Source: Triatoma infestans
Taxonomy: Eukaryota > Arthropoda > Insecta > Hemiptera > Reduviidae
Direction of reading: 5' to 3'
Length of the DNA: 64,000 nt
NCBI GenBank assembly: GCA_011037195.1
Contig: JAAEAF010005081.1
Location: 347,196-411,195 of the forward strand
Both the position numbers and the translations under genes were made by a program. Below, piece after piece: positions 1 through 12,078 of the stretch (within the stretch, counting starts at the first letter, position 1; the number at the start of each line of letters is the position of its first letter). The notes under the pieces are model-generated. The model was given only the letters and a program-made list of their open reading frames with translations. It made no database searches and was not told the DNA's origin.

Positions 1-6
1 GAATGT

Positions 7-23
7 TCATAGACCTTCAAGAG
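7..23 (-). CDS. Candidate last coding exon of the SLC26A11-like gene
   Basis: The preceding exon (390..543) ends in phase 1 with a single G. On the minus strand an AG acceptor ends at position 24 and the next bases complete GCT, then Leu-Glu-Gly-Leu and a TGA at 9..7. That would close the STAS domain. A second AG a few bases on (15-16) would give Gly-Leu-stop instead. The polypyrimidine tract is weak and the true last exon may lie outside the window, so this is only a candidate. Confidence 0.3.
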
Positions 24-389
24 CTTCGCACCAAAGGATAAAAGGTTAAATTTATAATCGGAAGTGACATTAAATGGCGACATCTGAAGCCGGATTTATG
101 CATTTGTGACTGTTGGAACAACAGAAAAATTGGACCAAATAAATATAACTAAAAATGTATGTAATTTTTTTCAATTTCAAGAACTTGAATACTTTGTTTG
201 CTTCATGTTAAATTAGCCTTTAACCTCCAAAGCTAACAGTTAAATAAAGACAAGTGACTGAATGATGAATTATAAGAAGTAAAAAATAAATTAATAAAAC
301 AAATTATTAGTATGATATTGGCGAGTAAAAAAAAAATTATTTCATAAGTTGTTCACTTTTGAGTTAATTACCTAATATTTTGAACTTAC

Positions 390-3300
390 CATTTAATACG
401 GTTTTGAGATCATCAAAATTATCAAAATGGACGAAATTATTAGTACATATTGGTGTTAAAACTGAAAGCAGCCTTGGTTGGGCGTTGTAGAAGAACAATG
501 CTTGTTTTTTAGAAGCAAATTCTTTTATAAATGATGAAATACTCTTGAAAAAAAAGAAAAAAGGCGTAGATTAATTATTTTATTTTAAAATAGTGTTGAT
601 GTTACTTTCTAATAATAAATATCTATACCTTGGCAGTTGTGAAGTCTGTATCCTCCATAAGAGTACAATCGATAACAACAGGCAGTTGATATTTAGCAGC
701 TTTAAGTACATTGTTCCTTAAACGTTCCACTCCAGGGTAATATATGCTTGTATTTGGCTTTATACATATGTACTCTATTTCATTATCAATCTAGATATGA
801 TACATGAATAATAAATATGAATTTTTAATAAACGAAAAATTAGTGCTAATAGCGGAATTGGATCAGCATAAAACGCTAATCATATTCACCATTTTTACAA
901 GCAAAGAGAAAGCATCACACCCAATTATAAAGAACAACGTTTAAAAGTGTAGGCTTCTCTTTGCAATAATAATCTATTTCTTACATTCTCAATGTAAACA
1001 AATAAGTACTTTATTACTCCTTTTCAGGAAATTTTGTTGTCTGGTTCATAAGACTGCAAGCAGTTATTAAGCTAGCTACAATGATATATTAAAATATGAA
1101 ATACTCAAGAACTGCTATATAAATATGAAAGTAAAAATCTGGTTTAAACACTCACACGACATTCTCTTAATATAATTTATACAGTTAGATTTATTTATTT
1201 AATTAAGCAGGTTATTACCATTTATTTCACATATAACAAAATGTATGTGCCTCCGAAAAATATTTAAAAAAAAAGAAGTAGATTTTCTTCAATCTCGGGA
1301 TTATGTTAACACTTGAAGTCTTATTAATATTATTACATATAGACGATAGAATCGGATAACATATTGATGTGAACTTTAGGGGAAAGCGCAACTTCATTCC
1401 TCGCTCAGAACCATAGTATGAATTTCTCCGAAAAATGTTTCAAATAGAAGTTTTATGACTGGTTTATACATAGACCTAGATAAATCAAGTTTAAAGAAAA
1501 TCATTGTAGCCATTTTGAAGAAAATGAGAAAAAAAATTTATTCAGTTAAGATGTATTTACTGTCGACTGATTTTGACCAAAACCCTTATTTTGTCGCGTC
1601 TTCTCGTTGCAACCTAAACGAGATACTTTTTTTTTAGTTTTTTTGCTTGACTCCATGACTTCCGTTATTCAGCCATTCTGCGTCGCGCGGCCATTCTAAC
1701 ATTTTCGGTTGTGCTGGCGATTGATGTTGTTCGTTTAGTTTGATATCCAGGGGGGAACGTGAAAACAATCTCGGACGCGAACAACTTCATCCCCTATAGA
1801 CGTTTTATGAAATAAATTACAGGTACTTTCAATTTAAAAATAATCACACTCTCCAGTCATAAGAAAAAAAAAAATTCCTTTGATATCACTGGACGCCAAA
1901 GAAAACTGAATTTACCAATGTTGTTTTACACATAATTTTCATCAGATGAGTTTACCAAGAAAACGTCAAAGTATGCATATTTACCTTCCTACCTAAATTA
2001 CTGTGTAATAAAAGGTTCTATATTTTTAGATGGTTTCTTTTATTTATTAAAGAAAATTGTTAACTGAATAATGTGTTTACATTAAAACTTCTATTTTCTT
2101 CTGATCAGAATTTTTTGATTCCTTAATTGAAACTATTCCACTTTTTCTTTAATGATAATTATAGAAAGCCACCGTGCTAGAAAAGAGTGTACCACAAGTA
2201 GGGAAGGAAGAGAAAAGAGAAAACTGGAAAACTTATCTAGCTCAATTAGTACAAAATATGAAAGTTCTTACCTCCATTTTTTCCACTGTTACTTTTGGCT
2301 TTGCTGAATATATCATTAACAAAGCAATATTCAGACAAACTCCTACAACAATACCAATTTCTACTCCGACAAATAGACAAATTAAAAAAGTTGCAAACAT
2401 TGGTATCATATCTCTTCCTATGAATTAAAAAAAATTAATTTTAAAATTATGAAGAATTAACTGCATTTAATAGAAATTTCTGAAAACTTACTATTAGCTT
2501 TCCACATTGGTTCCATTACTTCATATTCTATCATAAAAATGACAGCACTAATAATGACAGCTGCTAGTGATGCATTCGGGATGAAGTAAAAGTACGGGGT
2601 GAGCTGGTCAAGTGCCAACAGGAGAAGGACTCCTGTAAATGTCATCAACTGTCTTACAGATATCCACTTCTCTCTACGATTACAACATATACACTATCAG
2701 ACCAAATACTAACTCAATAATAATTAGAAATGAATTTAAATTTCCATACAAGAAGAGAAAACTTCCTCGTGTTCAAAGCATTACATTTTGCATATTACTT
2801 ATGAATGCGGTTAATGTAGTAACGATGAAAATCAACTAAACTTTCAAATTAGTTTTACATTTAATCTTTGACGTAGGATGATCAAATTTATTGATACCTA
2901 GGACTATTATTATTGATTCATTACCATTGTTCCATTTCTATTGATTAATCACTTTGCTATTAAATTATAACCTGGGCATTTGAACTATGTGTAGAAGTAG
3001 AATGTTTTCAAAAAGAACTTTAAACAAAATTATATTACTTATGCCTTTCAAAAAATTATAACTTCAAATTTTCGGCAAGAGATTAGCTCGAATGGTTAGC
3101 GTAGGAGTTCCCGGGTTCGGATCCAGTGGTGCTGCCCTTAGATTTTCTCTTCCTAGGAGCATCTACAGCTCACTGTGCGGTGATGGACAGTGCAACGAGG
3201 GAACGGAAGGCCGGCAGTGCACTGAGAATGCTCCGGGCGCCAATGACCACAGACGTTGGCGCGTCTTAAATTATAAAAGAAAAACTTCAAATTAAAAACT

Positions 3301-6300
3301 TTTGACTCAGCCTAGAATCCAATATTAATAAATTTTGTCAGCAGGAGTTCTAATTAAATATTTAGTTGATCATGCATCGTGCACTATGTAAGATAATACT
3401 GTTGAAGTTAATTACTGCCATTTATTGAAGATATAAAGAACCATCGTCTGTCATCGTTTATTTTTCATTGTTGTAAGAGGAAGTGTTGCGGTCGAGTCGA
3501 ATTTTCGATGTTGAATTTTCACCGGAAATACTTTTGTGGTGTCTTGAGTGCGAAAAAAATGTTTTTAGTGAAGGATCTCTCTCTCTACGCGCGCGTGTGT
3601 ATGTGTGTGTCCAAAAACGGAATGTCAAATTTGACCATCACCACATTTGATACAAAGGTTTTGGTAAGACTCCATCAACTGGAACTTCCACAATTTACTT
3701 TCCTGGACTTCACTAAATGTTTTTTACTTTCTCTTAACCGTAGTAAGAGGAAGTGTAGCTACTTTATACTAGTTGCTAGAGGTTGTACTTGTACAGTTCT
3801 AGTTGATTATTTCTGGGCTCGTTTATGATTGCTTGCAGCCCGTTTCCTGCATTCTTGAATGTTGGTTTTAGACTCATTAAATGTTGATTTAAGCCTTACT
3901 TAAGCTCTGTAAATTGCCGAGCTTTTTGTAGCTCGTAGTGGATGATTGGCAGCTCGCTCTGTGCTTGAAGGTTGTAATCCATTCCGCCATTCTGGACAGG
4001 TAGTAATATTCTGGACACATGCAGTAATGCGCGTTGAAATGCGAAGATGACCCATTATTTCCCTTTTGGTTACTCTCTGTTCGAGAAGGCAATGAGAATT
4101 TTAGATCACCCCTTATAACAGGCTCCCTGCATTTGGCCTATCAGAAAATATTATCACAGCATGAACCTTAAGTTTGATAAAACTCGAATTTTAGCGGAAT
4201 ATGATGGAATCTGGTGATTAGTTCGGCATGCGAATAAGTGACGGCCGAAAAACCGAGATAAGGTTCGTAATACGATGATTCGCAAGAACCTCGATATAGA
4301 TGAGATACTTCGGGACAATAAGTTCAGACGGTTTGGGCACATGAAAAGAATAGATAGAAGAGGAGTTGCTCTTGTATGAAACAAGAGTTCAGTGTCATAG
4401 AATCAAAGAAAGACCGAGAATTACATAGGAAGATTCATAAAGAAAGATTTCAGACAGAAAGGTTTAGAATGGGGCAGAAAAGAAAGACTAGTAGAAAACA
4501 GGGTTGTTTGGAAAGGGTTAATAGAAGGAATCTCTCTGAGAGGTACAAGAAGGAACGATTAAGAAGAGAGAAGTGCGAATAAGTGAAGCAAAGCAAAGCG
4601 AGATGAAGTCCGGGATGATCACAAGGAAAACTTGAAAAAAAAATTATTGCCATAGGTTCGTATCAGTTTGGGACAGATAGCCTTTAGGTCTTAGACTTCC
4701 TCAGTGCGCTATCAAGAAAGACCAGTTTCTTCTCTCTCTTCCAAAGGCTAATAAGATTTTATAAGAATTGGGCCAGTTAACCGCGGTGATGTTATAAAAA
4801 AAATATTTAAAAGGCCATAGAAAACTAGTTCTTATTTTTTGGGCCTTTTAGAGATATCTCACATCTTGTGCTGGGCCTCGAACTTATCTGTCAAGGCAAT
4901 CCTCAAACAAGAGGAAGTTGCATAGTCGTTGCATCTTTTTTTTTACAAGTTTGAAGGCCTAACTCCTTCCTTCTTCTACCTTGGAATGTACGGAGGATTT
5001 TTATTCGATTTTACTTCTTTAGCCTAAACGCATACATCATAAATAAGATGGCCCGAAGGTGTATTGGATATTGTATTTTGCGGATTTTGTTTTGTTTATT
5101 TCCTGGCAGTGCGGAATATGGAATCCTTCAACGATTAAGAGCTTCGCTGTCCTCACCCAAATGAGTTGTGCCAACGGGAAGGAGAATAACCAAGCTTTGA
5201 GAGACATAATAAGTTTAACCTCGAAGTTCAAGAAGAAAAATGAGAATGTTACGATGATGGATGCCATGACTCAGAATCGTCAAGCAGGTGTGGGCTTAAG
5301 CTAAAAAGAAAAAGAAACTAAAGACTACTTGAGAGAAATGTCAGACCAAGATTGTGGATAGTGGAAGCATGCAATAAGTATAATAACACCTTTATCTTTC
5401 TAATGAATGTAAAATGTAAAATAAATTTTAATCACCAGTATATATTCCACCTAAAGTTGTTTTTACACCACTGGCATGGTTTACAGCGGATCGAGAAAAT
5501 GAGCCAGTGATTGGCATTGAAGATACAAAAGATCCTAGCAGATTGCATAAAGCAAGAGTAAATAGTTCTTGTGTCGCATCCACAGGTTCTCCATCAGCTA
5601 AAAAAAAAAAAAAAAATTAATTAGTTCCCGATTAGCTTGCAGTTTATATAAAAGTATTTGTTGACTGTTGATGAATTATGTAATGAAGAAATTCATTCGC
5701 ATTTTTTCATTTCTGTAGATGATTTAACACAAGAAACTAGTAACTTTTAAATTTCTTTTTTTATGTTTCTGCGATGTAATAAATGTGTATGCTTCAAAGT
5801 TCCACTCAAATAGTAGTTTTCAAGATATTATTGGCTAATCATTAATTGATTAGAGTGTCTTAAATAGTATGAACCATATTCAACAGCCATTTATATTTTT
5901 ATTTTTAATTTATAATTCTACATTATTATTTTTTTACCCAACGTTTCAACACTTTACGTGTTCTTCTCAAGGGTTATAACTGAAATTACAAGGAGAAATT
6001 TTATAATACTGTAAAGTAAACATATTATTACTGCCTAAATGTCCACAGATTTTTACCACCCTTAGTAATTCTTAATCACATCATATACATAAAAATTAAG
6101 AATTACTAAGGTTGGTAAAAATCTGTGGACATTTAGGCAGTAATAGTATGTTTACTTTACAATATTACAAAATTTCTCCTTGTAATTTCAGATTTCAGTT
6201 ATAACCCTTGAGAAGAACACGTAAAGTGTTGAAACGTTGGGTAAAAAAATAATAATGTAGAATTATAAATTAAAAATAAAATATAAATGGCTGTTGAATA

Positions 6301-9300
6301 TGGTTCATACTATTTAAGGCGTTCCACTCAAAATTCTTTCTACACATCTTCACGACTGTCTTTATATTAAAGCCTTGATAAAGACAGGAAAGTCTGTCGA
6401 AACGTTGGCAAAACTGAATGTTTCTTTCTTATACTTTATGTTAATAGATTACAAGGGAATTATACAAAAATTGCATTGCAAATTACAATACCAAATGCTT
6501 TAGCGATAGCAACATTTCCAAGAACAGCAATAATTGGTACTAGAATTATTGATGAACCAAGATCTGTCAACATTTCCGAAAATTCAACAGTTCTATTGCC
6601 CAATTCTGTAGAGAAAGGAGGAAGTTGGACTGGTGGAATACCAGGCCTGACTGATCCTAAAAATCAAATTAAATTAAATACAGTAAAAAATTTAAATGAT
6701 TAATGAGTGTTCAAATCAATGTCCTCAGCAAACAAATTGAATACCTGTAATTTTAAATGGTACTTCTCCATAATTATTCTGCAATATAAAAGCAATTAAG
6801 GAGCAACAGACTACTACCAAAGCATTACGAGAAGTGGAGAGTAACCACAGGAGTTTAGACAATATTCTCTGCCTGTTCGATGGATTCAACTTGTCTATAA
6901 TAACAATATCTTTTACTTTCTGAAAAATAAAATAATTATTTTCCAAAATCAATTAAATAAAAATTATTTAATTTAAAGAAAAAAATATTCACCCTTAAAA
7001 GTAATAAAATGACGATGCAAGTGAATCCTAATACTGCATCCCAAAGTTTTGTATTATGTATATTTATAGCAATTTTATGTAACGTTGAAATAAAGCCACT
7101 CGATTGATATGACAATCCAAGAAGTCCTTTTATTTGAGAAGCAATAATTATTACTGAAGTAGCTGTAGTGAAGCCGACGGTAACAGGCTGAGATATAAAC
7201 TCAACTAGAACACCTTAAATAAAATAAAAAATTAAATCATTCAATGAAAACAAAAATTGCTTTGTAAATAAACAGTATTTTGGATATAAAAAAATTACAC
7301 ACTGACTAGTTTAAAAAAAACTTAGGTGCAAAATAACGCCTTGAACATAAGAGATTTTTTCCATTACAGCCTGCTTCATTTTATTGACATCAACCGGTTT
7401 CGGGCATTCGACTATAATCAGGGTATATTGATAGACAGTATGATAAGAATTGTGTTAAGAACCTTGCTGTATTCCTGATTGGATAAGTTCCACCCGTATC
7501 CCATCAAAGCCTGTTGCTCCATTTTTATCATTAACAGAAAGTATTTAATTTTTTAATTGTCTGAATTTTGATTTCCCACTTTCTTCTAAGCTTTCACGAT
7601 ACGATTTATGTTATTCCTTGTTAGTCAAGTACTGGTTCTTTTCCTATACTTTTGCATAATTCCGTATATTAATTTTCGTGTTTGTGTTTTTTCATCGTCC
7701 TACTTTTTTCTAGCATTCTTTTAATTTTTTTTTTAGCAATATTCTACAATTATGTTATAATTCCAAACATTATCCATTTTTACATATGTTCCTGAGTATT
7801 TTCAAATCTTTATTTGGTCGTCCAAGGAATCTGCTAGAATAGTTTTCAATCATTCAAATAACATATTTTCAAAATTTTCCTTTTATTTAATCTAAAATTT
7901 GATCTAGGTTTTGAACGGTATTTATTATTTATCTTTTTATTAGAGCTGCTCCTCCTGGTCTGGAGTTCTGTAATTGATTTCTACATCTCTTACAGCATCT
8001 TGCTTGTCTTCTTTGAACCTAAGTTCTACTAAGTTCGGGCTTATACAGGTTCATTTTTTTTGTTTAAACATAGTTTGAAAAAGAAGTTCACATTACATTA
8101 ATCCTTTACTCCTTTTAAATTCAATTATCCCAACTCCTCATATACTTCTTTCTCCTACTCCAAAGTTTTCCACGCTCACTCTTATTTTTTTTCTTTTTTT
8201 TCTAATTTAAGGCGCGTCCAAATCTATGATCACTGGCGTCCGGAGCCTTCTCAGTGCACTGCCGGCCTCCGGACAGGGTTCACTGGTTACAGGCAACACT
8301 GTCCATCACCGGACAGTGAGGTGTGGAGGCTCCTAGGAAGAAAAAATCTAAGGGTAGCACAGTTGGGCTCGAACCAGGGTCCTCCGCGTAGGAGTCCAGT
8401 ACGCTAACCACTTAGCTATTCTCTTCCCACTCACTCTTCTTTTGTTCTATTTTCTTTTTGAAATCGCCTAGTATGCAAATTTCGTTGTATGAATATTCAT
8501 CAATAGCTTCCTGCAGACTGCAATAAAACTCTTCAACTGTACTACAAATCTGAATTATTTTCAGAAAATAATTAACGGTAATGGACAAGCACTTCCGAAC
8601 ATCCAATTTACTTCGAACTCGGAATTTTAATAACACATTTAATTATAATTTATATTACATAGATGATAGAAAAGTATAATAAACTGAAATAGCACTTTAA
8701 AGGAAAAACCTAACCCCAACTCTCCTCCAAAAAATACCAGATGTTATCCAGCATTGCGCTGGACTCGATGTTAACATAGCTTCGTGAGAAAAAATGGGGA
8801 GAACAGTTAGTTCTTTTTCCCTTGGCTTATGCGAATTAACTAGATAAGGAGACCCTAGTTTGTGTTGTTTGTCCTTGTCTATGAAGGGTAGAGTGTATGT
8901 AGTGTAGTGTAAATGTGTTGTGAACTGTTCTGACGATGTGCACAGAGTACTGAGCTGTGGTAACTCGTAGGGTCGCTACTCCCTAAGTAACTGCATGCAA
9001 CAGATAGCCCTTGCGGGCAAAGGATATTAACATTATTAAGGATACACCTAGAAAGAAGAAAAAAGCGGAGTACTGTTCGTTGAATTGGATTAAGTACAAA
9101 CTGAAATAAAGAGGTGTCCCATGTAATGGATTCTCCAAAATAATGTAATTACTTTGCACAATAGTTTATAGGAAAAATGAAAGATTTGAATGTCAATAAA
9201 TGTAATTTATAAAACGCAAATTACCTAATCTTAAAAAAGCCATCAAGATCATTACACATCCACTTAAAAAACAGAGTAGTATAGCATAATCTGGATTTCG

Positions 9301-12078
9301 ATTTACCACTTGCTGATAGGTCATCAGTGCCATCAAAGCTGTAGGACCTATAGTTATGTCTTTACAACTGCCAAATATTGCATACATAAAACATCCCAAA
9401 AATGACGAATATAAACCATACTGAAATAAAAGAACAAAAGCAAAAAATAAATATTTATCAACGTTTTTAAAAGAAATAAATATTTAAAATAAATAATTTA
9501 ATATTGGTCTTAGTGAGAAGGAGTTTGAAATAAGATGTCTAAATACTTGACTAGCTGAAAGAATTATATTCCCTACATTTTTGGAGGCCGCTCCGGGTTT
9601 GATCAAACGGTCGACTCATCTAATTTGATGAGTAATGCAGTCAACAAATTTTAAAATTCTGAACTTAGCAGACTATATTAAGATGTTCGATGGTCAGAAG
9701 GTTATCCCGTTGAGAAAAGGCATGAAGAATTTCGGGGGAATTTCGAAAATAGCTACAAGGTCTGAAATACAAAAATGCGTAAAGAATGTTGAAAAAGTTG
9801 ATGGAAATTTATTCATGTAAGAAAGAGGAATCATTGATTGATTGATTGACTTGGGAAAACATGATGTCATGCTTTATTGAAGAATTTCTGAAAAGTACAA
9901 CTAGTGTCGAAGTATAAATGCTGGTTGTCGGCATTCAAAAAAAAAAAATGAATAAAAAAGAGACCATAGAGGATTATTTGCATGCAACGAAAGAGATACG
10001 AAGAGAAAAGAAACTGATGAAAGAGTTGATATTGCAATCATTGTCGATAGACGACCAACCCAAGAATATGTTTATATCTACTACATGGCGCTGAAAACTT
10101 CAGGCAATTTGAAATGACGCTCCAAATTTATTCTAAGGTTAAATTCAAAGCCACAAATTCTTTTTTATTTAGAAGTACGATTAGAACATTTGCCCCTTAC
10201 TCGTTGGTCTTGTGGCTAGCGCACTTATCTTTCGTGCGTGAATTCAGGGTTCGTTTCCTATGAGTGCAAAGACGATGTTGACATAGCTTCGTGAGAAAAA
10301 ATGGGGAGAACAGTTAGTAGCGAACCTAGGTAACGAAGATCAGAACTAAATGGCGGTGGGAGCTGTGGCGAACTTACCACGCTCTTCTAATAAACATTCG
10401 TCGCCTATCAGCCTTGACCCTTCAGGGATGTTGCATCATAGGTTTTTGTTTGTTTCTTTTTTTTTAAATCATTTAGCAGTTCTATAAATGGAAGGAATGT
10501 TGCTGTAGTAAAAGACAAAACCTCAGTGAATAAAACAATTTAGTAGAGGACAGAACAATAATAGTAGAGCATATAATAGTAGAATAATAATGGTATAAGA
10601 ATATAATAGAATACTAATAGTAGAAGAATAATAGTAGAGGATACATCATAGTAGAGTAAAGAATGATGACAAAGATAAATCCGATCTGGGAGCAAAAGAA
10701 AACAAACAAAATCCTCAATAGGAAGAAGGAAGGAACCAAAAGATAAAATTGATAAAACTAAAGTTAGAGAAGAAATGAAGAAGAAAAAAGAGATTCATAT
10801 AAAGAAACTGCAAAATTTAGGAGAAGCATGAATTCAAAGAAGTCGAGAAAGAAAATAGTGAAATAATAAATATGACTGTGAAGAGAGAAAGTGAGAAATA
10901 AAGAAAAGTATAGTTTTAAAGTAGCAGGTAATAATGAGAAGAAAGATATCAAAAAAGAAGCATTCAAAGAAGTTGAAGAGGAGATAAAAATGTCAAAAAA
11001 GTGGTTGAAAAGAAAGAATAGGTCAAACACATAGCTGAGATGGTGTGAAAATCAAGATAATGTTAATGATAAAAATGTATGCAATAAAAAACAAATTGAT
11101 GAAGACAAATTAGTGACTGAATAGTAAAATTGATAGTAATCACCTAAAACTAGCCTTTAATCATTTTACTAATGAAAATGGCATAATAGATATGAAGAAA
11201 GATGCGAAAATACTCATATAAACAAAGATAAAAGAAGAGAACTAATATGGCGCAAGAACACATTGAGTGCTCAAGAAGATAAAAGACAAGTTTTTAATGA
11301 AAAATAAAAATCAGCGTGAGCAAACCAACTGCAGAAACTGGAAACATAAGAGACAACGCAAAAATGAGTCGGAGAGCTAACCATCGATGTCAGAGAGTTT
11401 TTCAAGCTCTGCGGATCATACCACAATAACTACCGTTATTCATGGATTAAAATCAAACAATTTTTTTGTTAATAAAACATTTTTATAGATTAGGAGATGT
11501 TCTTATGGATTTTCTTTTAATATTAAGAGATTTAAATTCACAACTTCCACTAAAAACAAAGGTCCACAACAATATAAAATTTGAAGAAGCGCCAAAGGGA
11601 TATAAAAGTCAAAGGGAACATTTTTTTCATTTTTCTCCTTCCGGTTTCCATAAAAATAAATTTATTAGATTACTTGCTAACGGTTTTTGTCAAGGATTCA
11701 TAATTTTGTATGTTCTTAAAACTGAAACTTTTTCATTTTGAACTTATGAAAAAGTTAATGCTTCAAATATGATTGATGGCATTCTTTACTTTGCCAAAAG
11801 TATATTTTACTTAGATTTGAGCCATGAAAGTGATTTTTTTTTTCAACGAAATGCTTATTATTATGTTTTAAATGTACAACCAGACGAACAAATTTTACCT
11901 GAGGCTGAAGACCTGCAAGCGCAGCATAAGCCAACGCTTGCGGCATTACGGTTAAACCTACTGTTACACCAGCAATGGCATCTGCTAATGCCGTTTCGCT
12001 ATTGTATCTTGGTAACCAGGATGTGATAGGAATCCTTTTATGAATAAAACTTTTGTATTTTCCATTTTTACTTGTCAT
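390..12078 (-). CDS. SLC26 family sulfate/anion transporter, SLC26A11-like (ten exons)
   Basis: Multi-pass anion transporter of the SLC26/SulP family, expected in the plasma or lysosomal membrane and moving sulfate, chloride or related anions. Exons, in order of translation: 12078..11899, 9420..9225, 7213..6993, 6919..6745, 6656..6492, 5597..5436, 2632..2492, 2417..2272, 790..629 and 543..390. Every junction is GT-AG and the phases join without a shift, giving about 567 residues. Seen: residues 1-60 end [11 protein letters not shown] and run into [17 protein letters not shown] and [10 protein letters not shown], the SulP signature; then hydrophobic segments, the family loop after [17 protein letters not shown], and a C-terminal STAS domain (about 463-567). 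The order of motifs follows human SLC26A11 (about 600 aa). The start ATG at 12078 lies just after a possible acceptor near 12088, so a noncoding 5' exon is likely. Introns hold SINEs, family X copies and a ribozyme foldback. The terminal exon is uncertain. Confidence 0.93.
1149..1640 (+). repeat. Family X interspersed repeat, diverged copy
   Basis: Begins with the family start motif (AAACACTCACAC followed by TTCTCTTA) and contains its later blocks: CGAAAAATGTTTCAAAT, then AAGTTTAAAGAAAATCATTG, and the segment reading like TTGACCAAAAC. It lies in an intron of the transporter gene. The short open frame here (1455..1637) is repeat sequence, not a gene. Confidence 0.6.
3080..3277 (+). mobile_element. 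tRNA-derived SINE (family S1)
   Basis: Has a tRNA-like head with A box (TTAGCTCGAATGGTTAGCG) and B box (GGGTTCGGATCC), then the family body: CCCTTAGATTTTCTCTTCC, a central CACTG hairpin region, GGCCGGCAGTGCACTGAGAA, and an end in TTAAATTA. It lies in the intron between exons 6 and 7 of the transporter gene. Confidence 0.85.
3474..3720 (-). repeat. Family X repeat, terminal portion
   Basis: Reverse copy of the family 3' end: GTAAGAGGAAGT, a segment like TCGAATTTTCGATGTTG, TTTCACCGGAAATAC, an internal CT/GT microsatellite, then blocks shared with other copies (CCATCAACTGGAACTTCC). Confidence 0.6.
4190..4600 (+). mobile_element. LINE remnant, C-terminal tail of ORF2
   Basis: One frame reads [19 protein letters not shown] followed by [12 protein letters not shown], which resembles the LRWFGHVKRM region after the reverse transcriptase of RTE/L1-type LINEs. 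Upstream and downstream frames are broken and the following 200 bases are purine-rich. No intact coding capacity remains. Confidence 0.6.
5811..6320. mobile_element. PLE-type foldback with two inverted hammerhead-like motifs
   Basis: Inverted arms 5859-6077 and 6096-6318 are nearly identical; the right arm carries one 7-nt duplication. The whole is bounded by a 12-bp direct repeat GTTCCACTCAAA at 5799-5810 and 6321-6332, leaving a 48-nt one-sided tail (5811-5858). Each arm carries a variant hammerhead-like motif (minus about 5938-5972, plus about 6208-6240): TTGAGAA, one extra base, an AACAC/GTGTT stem, then GAAACGTT. It sits in the intron between exons 5 and 6 of the transporter gene. Confidence 0.8.
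6371..6408 (+). ncRNA. Hammerhead-like motif, TTGANAA variant core
   Basis: Reads TTGATAA, one A, stem GACAG/CTGTC with a short loop, then GAAACGTTGG. The fold matches the hammerhead layout (core, stem II, GAAA, short palindromic stem III) except that C3 is U and G8 is A. It lies just outside the right-hand direct repeat of the neighbouring foldback. Activity is not known. Confidence 0.5.
7392..7421 (-). ncRNA. Degenerate hammerhead motif of a PLE fragment
   Basis: On the minus strand CTGATTA replaces the CTGANGA core (G8 lost) and is followed by a weakened stem II and GAAACCGGTT. The flank CCTGCTTC...TTGTGG-like sequence is shared with other PLE copies in the window. Probably inactive. Confidence 0.6.
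8203..8428 (-). mobile_element. tRNA-derived SINE (family S1), near full length
   Basis: On the minus strand: GGGAAGAGAATAGCTAAGTG head, A box TAGCTAAGTGGTTAGCG, a B box near 8370, the CTTAGATTTTTTCTTCCTAG block, GTGATGGACAGTGTTG, GGAGGCCGGCAGTGCACTG, and an end in TTAAATTA. It lies in the intron between exons 2 and 3 of the transporter gene. Confidence 0.9.
8560..8750 (+). repeat. Family X repeat fragment
   Basis: Shares ACTTCCGAACATCCAATTT, CGAACTCGGAATTTTAATAA and the AACCTAACCCCAACTCTCC block with the other family X copies. Confidence 0.55.
8765..9040 (+). mobile_element. Second SINE-like family (S2), copy 1
   Basis: Begins GATGTTAACATAGCTTCGTG and runs through AGTACTGAGCTGTGGT and GTAACTGCATGCAACAGATA. 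The first 50 bases recur at 10270-10315 downstream of a tRNA-like head. The remaining 200 bases recur on the opposite strand at 44675-44878. I infer a short interspersed element; no coding capacity is seen. Confidence 0.6.
10198..10450 (+). mobile_element. S2 SINE copy with tRNA-like head
   Basis: Head reads TTGGTCTTGTGGCTAGCGCA (A-box-like), then CAGGGTTCGTTTCC (B-box-like), followed by the S2 body start GATGTTGACATAGCTTCGTG. The later body differs from copy 1, so this is either a subfamily or a chimera. Confidence 0.55.
10540..11400. other. Purine-rich, strand-asymmetric stretch without a gene
   Basis: The plus strand is dominated by A and G. It starts with irregular AATAGTAGA repeats (10548-10660) and continues as AAGAAGAAA-rich sequence. 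Open frames on the minus strand here are composition artefacts (Phe/Leu/Ser runs). It may be the decayed charged ORF1 region of a LINE, but no recognisable motif remains. It lies in the first transporter intron. Confidence 0.4.

Noticed and set aside
2174..2428. 84-codon plus-strand open frame
   Set aside because: It lies opposite exon 8 of the SLC26A11-like gene, which explains the conservation-like composition.
10764..11030. 88-codon minus-strand frame rich in Phe, Leu and Ser
   Set aside because: A product of the purine-rich plus strand.
11466..11741. 91-codon open frame in the first transporter intron
   Set aside because: No domain, signal or homologue that I recognise, and no splice or promoter context.
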